Part shown: positions 12,225-20,699 of the stretch, in pieces
Layout: the number at the start of each line of letters is the position of its first letter
How positions within the stretch are numbered: the stretch's first letter is position 1
Source of the DNA: Primula veris
Taxonomy: Eukaryota; Streptophyta; Magnoliopsida; Ericales; Primulaceae
DNA length: 64,000 nt
Assembly (NCBI GenBank): GCA_963682055.1
Contig: OY821744.1
Location: forward strand, 2,795,001 to 2,859,000
Direction: 5' to 3'
Made by a program: the position numbers and the translations under genes
The notes under the pieces: generated by a model
The model's database searches: none
What the model saw: only the letters and a program-made list of their open reading frames with translations
Told to the model about the DNA's origin: nothing

Positions 12225-13757
12225 ATACTCTTGCTATGTATGTATGTTTTGAGTACCTTTAATACTTTTTATTTCAAGAGGTAAGTCTTTATTGAGGTTT
12301 GAAGTTTCTTTCTTGAAAAAGCCGCTATTTGGTGTCTCAAAAAAATAGATGTGAGGTAACTTGTCCTAAAACCTCTCTGGTAATAGAGTTGCAAGCACAA
12401 AGTGCACATTTTACATAGTGGTTGCAAGTTCAGTTGCAACCCCAGTTGAAACCTCATGCTCGTAATACTGGTTGCAAGCTCAGTTGCAACACCAGTTGAA
12501 ACCTCATACTCACAATACTGAAAATTCAGTGATTGTCCAAAGGTTGTTGTACCATCTCTAATTAACTTAATAGTGAACTACTACAATGAAAAAGCCAAGA
12601 CAAAGTCTTGTTATTTTTGACATCACTTATACTCTTTCCTTGCTGAGATCATCAAACTAGTTTTTGTGTAGAGAAGAAAATGAATTTGCTCAATTTAAGC
12701 TCTTAAAATCTAATTTCTATGAAAGTTATTCTATGATAAACATATCTTTTTGAGTAAATTGCTAGATGCCTATATTTTTTTTATGTGAAAAAGTCTTGCT
12801 GTAATTGCCATCTTCTTTTGAATCAAGTCAAAAATTTCCTTGAAATCTTCAACTACTTAGTATTCTAAATTTTGGGTATATCTGTTTACAAGGAATGTTG
12901 ATCTTTATTTATTGCTTGATTTATCTTTCTGAAAAACTGTTTCCTTCGTGATCTATTTGTGTTTAAAGTTTAAAAATTCTGTTGATAAGTAATTTCCTTA
13001 TTTTTATTAGCAAAATTCTGTTTCAAATTGATTTGAGTGTATCTTTTTCTAATTGTAAAAAGATTTGGACTTTATTGCTATTTATACTAAACTCTTTTTA
13101 TATCCCAAATCAATCACAATTATCACAATTACTCTCTCTCTCTTTCTATTAAACAAAAACCCTAAGTTATCTGTCAAACCCACTGCGAAGTTCTAAGTGC
13201 AGTTCCAACCGTAGTTGAAACCATGTCTTCCAACCCTTCTAAAAACCCCAACCTGAACATTGATGATGGCTTCTCCATAAGCAATGAGGAAGAAGATGAA
13301 GAGGTAGTCAGAGACACACCTCTAAGGGAAAGGCCACCTCAGTCTGACATTCCTCGTGATTAGTTTGTCTGAGTTGTGACAAATAGGGGGAGATAAAAGC
13401 AAAAGTTTATTGTTTTCAAGTTTTCATTTCAGTTTCAAAACTCTATGTTGCTGCTTTTAATTTTAATTACAATTGATGTACTAAGACTATGCTGTGCCTG
13501 TTTTGGCCTTAATGTTTCTGCAATTGCTCTTTGAAATTTCTTACTTTGAAGTATGACTGTTCTGAAACTCTGTGAATGGATACATTCTGTGCTTATATGG
13601 TACCTGCTATTCTAACTTGCAGGGGGAGTTAAATAGGTGTTACAAAAGCACTGATAAATGAAATACAGTAAAAGACTGTACTGCTAACAAATTGCAGGTG
13701 GATTAGTGTTTATATAAACTTAGATGATTTGTCAAAACCAATGACAAAGGAGGAGAT
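12225..13757 (+). other. Post-pol spacer of the Copia element, with a small acidic ORF
   Basis: This is 1.5 kb between the pol stop and the 3' LTR, a region typical of Sireviruses and sometimes holding an env-like gene. No env-like ORF is present. GTTGCAACC-type motifs recur at 12,419-12,500 and 13,200-13,220. At 13,223-13,363 a 46-codon ORF (MSSNPSKNPNLNIDDG..., acidic EEEDEE run) follows a CT-rich leader with an AAACCCTAA telo-box. That looks like the 5' end of a plant transcript and may be captured host sequence. Two AGGGGGAG tracts (about 13,385 and 13,621) precede the real polypurine tract. Confidence 0.6.
13746..13756 (+). other. Polypurine tract
   Basis: AAAGGAGGAGA lies directly before the 3' LTR start at 13,758. 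It is the expected plus-strand primer site. Confidence 0.85.
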
Positions 13758-15032
13758 TGTTAGGACCAGATTTCTGGTCTAAATTCTATTTGTTGTCTAA
13801 TGGTTTTCACTAAATAATCCTATATGTTAATTGTGAACTGAGACAGGTGTTGTTAGGTTTCAAGCAATGTTGCAACCTCAGTTACAACCTACTGAGACAG
13901 GTGTTGTTAGGTTTCAAGCAATGTTGTAACCTCAGTTACAACCTATGTTGATAGGTTTCAAGTAATGTTGCAACCTCAGTTGCAACCACAGTTACAACCT
14001 GCTTAGACAGCGTTGGAGGTTTCAAGTAATGTTGCAACCTCAGTTGCAACCTCAGTTCCAACCTGCTGTTCAGCAGAATTCTGTCTAATTCTGTTAATCT
14101 GCATAACTACTCTTTAATAATAATTATTTGTTTTAAAGTATGCAGGATATATTCTCATATGATCTTAACAGGTTTAGTATGCGTTTATATTGAGAATATC
14201 AAAGTGGTAAGGAAAGATTTCCTAAAAGATATAAAGAGATTAGTTATGTTAGCTTTACATAGATAATTCTATATCTCTATTCTTATGCAAATCTTTATCA
14301 CTTGTGTCAATCTTTGTTCCTTATCAATTCAGTATGATATGTTTAAGATTGAATGTAATATGGAGTTAAGTGTTTCATATGTATATGAAAAGATATTATC
14401 TCTAAAAGATATTATCTTTATATGTTTCCGAGTTAAAGGAAAAGACTAACTCCTATTATCAAGCTTGTTATTAAACAGGAATTACCAATGATGATTGGAG
14501 TCAATCCACGCTGAAGAGTTTGGACATACATTGAAAGATTGAAGACCAATCAAACAAGTCAAAGCAATCATAAAAGATCCTCAAGCAAGAAGATTGTTTT
14601 ACTTGTATAAATAGTTTATAATTTAGCTTGTAAAAAGGTGTGTGTTCTAAATTATAAAGAACCCATTCTTGAGAGAATACACGTGAGCTTTTAAAAAGAA
14701 AACAATGGTGGGATGCCATTGATTTATAAGTGATAGTTATAGAGTAGGAGCAATATAGAGATAGGCAGAAAAACCTAGAGGGAGTCTAAGAGTTTTTCAT
14801 TAAGACTTGAATCCTATATTGTAAGCTTTTTATAATATCATAATCTGGGTAAGTGCCCCGGAGACGTAGCCTAGTTATGTGAACTCCGTTGTTAAATGTG
14901 CGTGTGAATTATTTCAAGTACATTTAACTTTTTACAGTTCTGTCCATTAATACACTTGGTTCCAACTATGGTTGCAACCCCACTTAGAACCTAACTGCAA
15001 AACTGCAACTAGAACAGCGGATAGGAATTTCA
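13758..15032 (+). repeat. 3' LTR of the Copia element
   Basis: It is 1,275 bp, from TGTTAGGACC to GGAATTTCA. It is 14 bp longer than the 5' LTR because of a 12-bp CAGTTGCAACCT unit and one GT step. The right target duplication AGCTT follows. Confidence 0.93.
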
Positions 15033-15129
15033 AGCTTGGGTTACTTTAAGTGAAGATGATATGGTTTTGTTTGCTGATGATGAGTTGTTGTTGGCATATG
15101 CAACTCTAGACCCAAATATTGATTGCTAG
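15033..15129 (+). pseudogene. Severed 3' end of the BAHD acyltransferase gene
   Basis: From the repeated AGCTT the frame reads Ala-WVTLSEDDMVLFADDELL... and stops at TAG 15,127. This is the standard BAHD C-terminus (family pattern EAWVxLxExDMxxFxxDxELLxxA). It adds 30 codons to the 404 native codons before the element. It has no promoter or start of its own and is stranded by the insertion. Confidence 0.9.
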
Positions 15130-15859
15130 TGCTCCTCTTTTTCTTCTTTTTCTTTTTTACTTGCTTTAAAAAATAAGAAGGCCAATAAATTGTAATTGTT
15201 GTACTTTATTTCAGAGAAAAGTAAGATTGATCGTTTGAGTACCAACTATTAACGACCCGACCCTACGGACCGAACCGCCACGTCAGTATCAACAATATTG
15301 TCCGCTTAGGCACACCTTCCCAGGGGGGTCACCCATCCTAGTATTACTCCAAGCTAAGCACGCTTAACTGTGGAATTCCGTCATCGCTATTATGCCGCAC
15401 GGCTTTAAAAGGCCTTTTTGATAGGAAATGGATCTTTAAGCTCATATACCACACGAGTACTCTCATATCTGAGCGATGTGGGACTGACGCACAACACCGC
15501 CCCACATAAATTTCTTCCTGTAAATCTGGGTCGTCACATCTTCTGTGGTAGTGTACTATTTTAGCTTGAAACATGGAACACCTGAAACGTTGCCATGTCT
15601 TTTCTAATCTTGAGTTGAAATTTTAGTGAATATTTAGTACCCATCTCAACAATGAAACGTTATCAAAATTTTAAAGTACCAATATACCATGCGAATCTCC
15701 TTAAAAAGCCAAAATAGTTTTGACGTTTTAGTAGCTGATCAACATACGAATGTAACATGTAGTTTCTCTATCCTATTATTGTTACTGTTCAAACTTCAAA
15801 CTCCAAACAGACTGAAAATAGAAGTATATAAACTATAAAGTGCATATTGAGCAAAAACT
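15130..15859. other. Intergenic stretch with a Cassandra-like LTR
   Basis: After the BAHD stop there is a T-rich presumed 3' UTR, the 5S-related LTR at 15,249-15,538, and about 320 bp of AT-rich sequence leading to the 3' end of a receptor-like pseudogene. Open frames here are short and unrecognised. Confidence 0.6.
15249..15538 (-). mobile_element. Cassandra-like TRIM solo LTR with 5S rRNA-derived core
   Basis: On the minus strand the segment opens TGTGACGACCC, contains CCCACATCG, then a block that follows plant 5S rRNA (GTTAAGCGTGCTT and GGATGGGTGACC, the A- and C-box regions of the internal Pol III promoter), and closes GGGTCGGGTCGTTA. 5S-containing LTRs of about 250-350 bp define the Cassandra elements. 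Only one copy is present and no clear target duplication is seen, so it looks like a solo or end-truncated LTR. It is not a functional 5S gene, because the 5' third does not match. Confidence 0.75.
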
Positions 15860-16501
15860 AATACATGCTTCTTCTCGGCCTGACATTTTGTGGCCCAGCA
15901 ATTCCTAGTAACCATCTTGGCCACCCGACAAAGAGCATGAGAAATCCAAATATCAAACCGAATGGAACTCCCTATCCATAACCAAACAAAACGATTCTCC
16001 AAGTAAATCCGCTCGAAAAAATTGAATGGCCTTCCTTTTGCTTTGTTGCTTTTGGAGACTGTGGTTTCTTATTATCTCCACAAAAGTTTGACAATGGGGA
16101 GTCCACATAATCCTGGATTCTCAATATACGAGTTATTTTCAAATGTATTAAACTCTTTTCCTCGAGGTACCTGACCAACTAGATGGTTATACGAAACGTT
16201 TAGGTTAGCAAGATTTGTTATACTTGCAAGTTGAATAGGTATTGTCCTTGTAAGTACATTAATTGGAAGAGAGGTCTAGTATCTGAAGGTTATAAAGATT
16301 TCCTAAAGAAGCTGGGATAGGACCTGTGAGGCTGTTATGCGATAAATTTAACAATCGAAGTGAATTGACCTCTGGAATCTGACCTTGAAAGTTATTGGCA
16401 GATAAGTCAATTGTTGCGAGAGTTGTGAGGATACGCTCGATTTCAACCTCGAAGCCATTCCACACTACTGCAATAGAGTTTTGATACAACTTAAATTGCA
16501 A
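15860..16501 (-). pseudogene. Receptor-like protein pseudogene, C-terminal fragment
   Basis: Read leftwards, this matches the last ~210 codons of the receptor-like proteins at 20,700 and 50,718: the NSIAVVWNG island, two LRRs (GPIPASLGNLYNLQ), the FCGDNKKPQ juxtamembrane part and the GVPFG transmembrane part. It is broken by an in-frame TAG after GYG (the intact copy has GYGCGVPFG), by small indels near 16,262 and 16,370, and by loss of the tail. Everything upstream of the island is missing: at 16,501 it abuts unrelated intron-like sequence. A third, older family member, not functional. Confidence 0.85.
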
Positions 16502-16808
16502 ACCAAATCAATCATTACACAAATCAGATAAAAAAAAAGAATCAGCTAAGATTTATCAACTACCAACCAAGATTTACCTTTCAAACACAACCCACAAACA
16601 AATTAACAAAAACCCTAAGCAAAAGTAATACCTATTCATTAACTACGACCAAGAATGTTCTAAAAATCACAGGATGAAATTCCATTACAACCCAAAAGCT
16701 AACAAAAAAATGCTAGGGAAATTAAGATCCAATACGACTAAATTTTGTCGTCTACTCAAAACCCCGATTCAAAAGTACCTAAACAAAAATAAATCAACCC
16801 AACTCAAT

Positions 16809-16890
16809 ATAACTAAAAACTGCAAACTAAATAAAACCATTAAACAAATCAGCTAAGATTCATCAACTACCAATCAAGATTTACCCTTTA
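16809..16890. repeat. 82-bp direct repeat flanking the TIP1 exon-1 insertion (second copy 17,514-17,595)
   Basis: The 82 bases at 16,809-16,890 read the same as 17,514-17,595 (ATAACTAAAAACTGCAAAC ... TTTACCCTTTA). Exactly between them sits a 623-bp piece of TIP1 (intron 1, exon 1, leader). The arrangement looks like insertion of a gene fragment with an 82-bp target duplication. Confidence 0.85.
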
Positions 16891-17168
16891 TAAATTTTCA
16901 TCATTTTTTGTCAAAATAAAGCCGAAGCCCACGGAATGTCTCCAGTTAGTTCCTTCATTGCACAAAATACATACATTAATCGACTTTTTTTTATCAAAAT
17001 CGGGTGGGTCCGAATATCTCCAGCTAGTTCCTTCACTGAATACAATATATAATCAAAATACATAGAAAAAAATCCAAAATTTCACCATTTCGTATCAAAA
17101 TGGAGCCCGAGTCCGTCGAGTATTTCCCAACTAGTTCCTTCCTTCACTACACACACATACGTAAACAA

Positions 17169-17169
<1 letters not shown>

Positions 17170-17210
<41 letters not shown>
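17170..17210. repeat. (TA)n microsatellite in TIP1 intron 1 copy
   Basis: About 20 uninterrupted TA steps lie just inside the intron 1 donor side of the TIP1 exon 1 copy. The matching place in the 43-kb copy has only about 7 steps (43,273-43,287). Confidence 0.9.
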
Positions 17211-17212
<2 letters not shown>

Positions 17213-17220
17213 ATTGACAC

Positions 17221-17484
17221 CTCTAGGATGTATCTGGCAGCGGCGGACCGGTTATTAAGCGCGGCCCACTGGAGAGCGGAGTATCCGAGAGCGTCAGGCT
17301 CGGAAACCGAAACCCCTTCTCTCTCTACAAGCCGTTGCAGCTTCTCCATGTCACCGTACGCCGCTGCGGTGTACACGTCGTCTCTCTGGCTGTCATCCTC
17401 CTCCTCCGTCGCCGCCTTAGCCGAATCGATCGGAGATTGCTGACGTGGCTCCGCCTCCTCCACCACCTCGATCTCCGACGTCAT
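17221..17484 (-). pseudogene. TIP1: TIP1 exon 1, dispersed copy
   Basis: The exon is 88 codons from the ATG (complement of 17,482-17,484) to ...RYILE followed by a GTGTC donor. It encodes the N-terminal acidic region and first ankyrin repeat ([31 protein letters not shown]) of the S-acyltransferase TIP1. The exon is open and its donor intact, but no exon 2 follows before the receptor-like pseudogene, so it cannot make TIP1. It differs from the 43-kb copy at only a few bases (for example Val for Cys in REGVSVSE), which suggests recent copying. Confidence 0.85.
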
Positions 17485-17595
17485 TTCTCTCTCTCTTCGA
17501 TCGGAGACTCGTTATAACTAAAAACTGCAAACTAAATAAAACCATTAAACAAATCAGCTAAGATTCATCAACTACCAATCAAGATTTACCCTTTA

Positions 17596-19968
17596 AACAA
17601 AACCCACAAACAATTCAACAAAAACCCAACAAAAAATCATAATTGGAATACATCAAACAAAATCACAAATTTCAAAAAGATTGAATCTTTTTCTCACCTT
17701 CGATACCCGAATGGAAAATACCGAGACCGAATCAAGATATGTAGTGATTAGCAGGTGTGAGATCATAAACATTCAATGTAACAAGGGTTTGATTATCCAA
17801 ATTACAAACATTATTTTCCCCCATTTTCCACAAATAATTGCAATTTTCTTCACACAATTTTTTTTTGCAATTATTATGTATATATATATATATATATATG
17901 TATACATTTATGAGATCGAGTTCTTCTCTTTCTCTCTCTGTATGTATATATTTATGTGTATATATTTTATAGTATATATTTTAAAGCGTATGAGAAAGAA
18001 AAAATCTCTTTTGAGAAAAGATGAAAGGCTGTTTATGTTTTGTTTTTTGAATATTTTTTTTGGTTTGGTTTTATTTATTTATTTATTTTAATCTATTTTT
18101 GGGTTTATTGGTGATGAATATTCTTTTATCAGAAAATAATTAAGAAACCTTTTTTTTTGGGTCAAATAGTGTTATAATTATGACAAATTAAGAATGTATC
18201 GGTACACTATGCTATCAAAAAGTTTCAAACAAATAAAATATATAAAATAATTACTAAAAGTCTAACATATGAGATTATGTAGCATTTTTTTATGAATTAA
18301 AATAAGATAAATAGTGACTAAAAGTTGTTTAAAAAAAGGTTTAGGGATTAGATTCATGCTTCTTGAAAATTTAGTTCGACTTTAAAACGGAATTATTAAA
18401 TTATTTTTTGAATTTTAAGCTACTATTTATTTAAATTTCAAATTAATTTTTTTTATAAAAATAGGTGAAACTACTATAAGTCTCATATCTCCTTCCGGCG
18501 TCTAAAATGCACACTTATTACAAATGGATATGAAGAGCGGTGGCTGGGGGTCGATGAAACCTAAGTACAGACTATCGGAGCCGAAGGTATTTCATAATTT
18601 AGAAAATTATAATTTTTTCAAAATTTAACCATTTATTTTCATTAAACACGTTAAAAACGATGATTCTACCCCTACTCATTTTTTGTATTTCATTTAGTTT
18701 AATAGTTATTGTGAATTTTGGCACCCAGCATTAATGATTCCTGATTTCGTTCATGCGGCTGCGCTGCTGATATATTAAGCATTCATCATCCGTCGTTGCG
18801 CCTCTACTAGCCGAACCAGCACCGTTCTGTAACAAACTCATAGATATAACTCGTAATAGAAAAGCAGTTAAATAAGTGAAGATGCATATAAAGTTATATA
18901 CAACACACAACCGATTTGTGATAATGCAGTTTACACTGCATTGAACTTAGGATCATTACATTCTTCCACGCTCCGCAGTCTGCGACCACGCAGACAGGTT
19001 TCGTGCTGATTTCTAGTCCCGGTCGAACACTGCTATCCCGGCTTCTCCCTTTTGACGCACTGCATGTCACATGCATTGCATTGTGGTGTCGGCTGTTATA
19101 CCAAATGTAACAACCTCGTAGGTAGAACTCACCCTAGAAAACCGATTAACTAAATGAGTGTGCCGATATGAAAATAATGCAGTTTACACTAGACTACCAT
19201 TAGGATCATTACATCTTCCCCCAACTGCGTTAAACATACTACTGGCCTAATGAGCGTTCTTCCCTCGACTTCCTTAAACATGCTATAAGTATAGTTTTAT
19301 ATTATATATATTATACTTATTAATTTGTTATTACTACATGTGATAAACTATTAAATTTTCCTGAACAATACTAAGCAAAAGAAAGAAAGTTGTTACATAT
19401 ATATTTCATTAGGCTGGTTTTCGTCATGATTGAATCTCTGATAATACCATCACTATTATGGTCGTTATTTACACAATAATTAGATCGGTCGATTAAACTA
19501 GCTTTAGTAACTCGTATGGACATTCAAGTGGAGAAATCTAGATATAATGACACTGGAGTGCTTATAAAGCGCACAATTATTTTGAGTTCATATATTGCTA
19601 ATGTTTCGCGATATCATCTTCTCTAAAAGTTAAAGTGAAAATATAAATGTTGATGTTTTTAGCATTGGTATGCTAATAGAAAGAAAGCTGCAAACATTTA
19701 TAAGCCGGATTAGCTCGGCCTCTACCCTCATATGCCTAACATAGTTATAGAATTTATGGGAAAATGCGATGTTACTTTCATACTTTGGTGATGATTTAAA
19801 AAACTGCATGAACCTAAAAAAAACGAATCTGCCTATGGGTAGTCTAATGAATGTTACTGGAGAAAAGATACCTGCTAAAAGATCGAATGAATCAAAAGGA
19901 ATATACCCTTTCGTTTTCTATTCTTTGGATACCCTCATCTGACTAAAAGTTCAGAGATATATTGGTGT
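17596..19968. other. Intergenic stretch without a supported gene
   Basis: 17,596-17,850 continues the leader-like sequence split by the TIP1 fragment. 17,870-17,970 is TA- and CT-rich microsatellite, and the open frame over it is low-complexity. A GC-richer patch at 18,520-18,590 could be a stray exon, but I do not recognise it. A ~45-bp direct repeat (ATAATGCAGTTTACACT...AGGATCATTACAT) occurs at 18,920-18,965 and 19,172-19,214, suggesting a decayed transposon. Homology to unit B starts only at 19,969. Confidence 0.5.
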
Positions 19969-20699
19969 TTGGAAAACTGTCTTGCGCCATGACCAGAACC
20001 AGAAAATAGGGCATAACTTGCATCATTACGATAAATAGTATTCATCACAAACATGAACACCAGAAATATCGTAAACGGCTTAACTAAAGTTAACTTGCAA
20101 GAGTGCTAACAAATCAGTAATATTCCAAAACTCCAAAGTCATCAAAATATAAAGAAGTTACAGCATAGTGTACATCGCCTTCATTGATCTCGCGTGACTC
20201 GAGTTCATACAAAACTAAGTTCACACGTTATTTTCGATACATAATAGAAGTGTACATTTGCCTCTATTTTTTCATTTCCGGTGGCTTATTTCCTCCATCG
20301 GTAGTCACTAGTCAGCGTTGTAGGGACAAAAATTCTTTATTTTGGCATTCATCATGGCTTATCTACCTGAACAAAGATCCGTGAAAAATGTGAATTATAA
20401 TTAAAAAATTCGAAATTATGTTTAATCCTGTAATCTCCATAAGAAGTCCAAAAGGCAAAAGATAGGAAACACACAAGCAGTCTTAAATTACCAACACAGT
20501 TTGATGTCTTAGTAGCTAATCAAGATATAGACATTTAATATGCATGCCGTATTTCCAATGTAAAATAGTTCGTTTAATTGTCACCGACTAACCATGTCAA
20601 TTGTCCAACAGACTAAACAACGGTACAAAAAGTTATTATTTAGCAAAAATCAAAGCATAACTTTTGAGTTATGGAATAAGTACAATCAATTTAATTAAC
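19969..20699. repeat. Receptor-like gene 3' flank, unit A (matches 49,961-50,717)
   Basis: Homology with unit B begins sharply at GGAAAACTGTCTTGCG and runs almost base for base into the receptor-like coding region. It is non-coding and presumably holds the 3' UTR and terminator of the minus-strand gene. Confidence 0.75.

Larger units (their letters stand above)
5895..15032 (+). mobile_element. Full-length Sirevirus-type Ty1/Copia LTR retrotransposon (9,138 bp)
   Basis: The element has two LTRs (5,895-7,155 and 13,758-15,032), a 5-bp target duplication, an initiator-Met-tRNA primer site, a polypurine tract and one gag-pol frame in the Copia order (gag, protease, integrase, RT, RNase H). The Sirevirus assignment rests on the long gag with two CCHC knuckles and an acidic Ser/Asp-rich stretch, and on the 1.5-kb region between pol and the 3' LTR. 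By eye the LTRs differ at about 19 sites plus a 12-bp and a 2-bp indel, roughly 1.5 percent, so insertion is fairly recent. The coding frame is broken by nonsense codons, so any movement would need proteins supplied in trans. Confidence 0.93.
16502..17220. other. Non-coding: repeated leader-intron sequence, then TIP1 intron 1 fragment
   Basis: 16,502-16,890 is A-rich and holds copies of a ~45-bp motif (AATCAGCTAAGATTyATCAAC) also found at 17,551. It resembles a plant 5' leader intron on the minus strand, but no gene is attached. 16,891-17,220 matches TIP1 intron 1 at 42,993-43,297 and includes three copies of its AGTTCCTTCAyTG minisatellite. Confidence 0.6.

Noticed and set aside
15300..15400. 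Possible 5S rRNA gene
   Set aside because: Only the A- to C-box part matches 5S; the 5' third is unrelated and it sits inside an LTR-like unit.
17681..18091. 136-residue frame
   Set aside because: Runs through TA and CT microsatellites; IYIYIY and Phe-rich low-complexity product, no homologue recognised.
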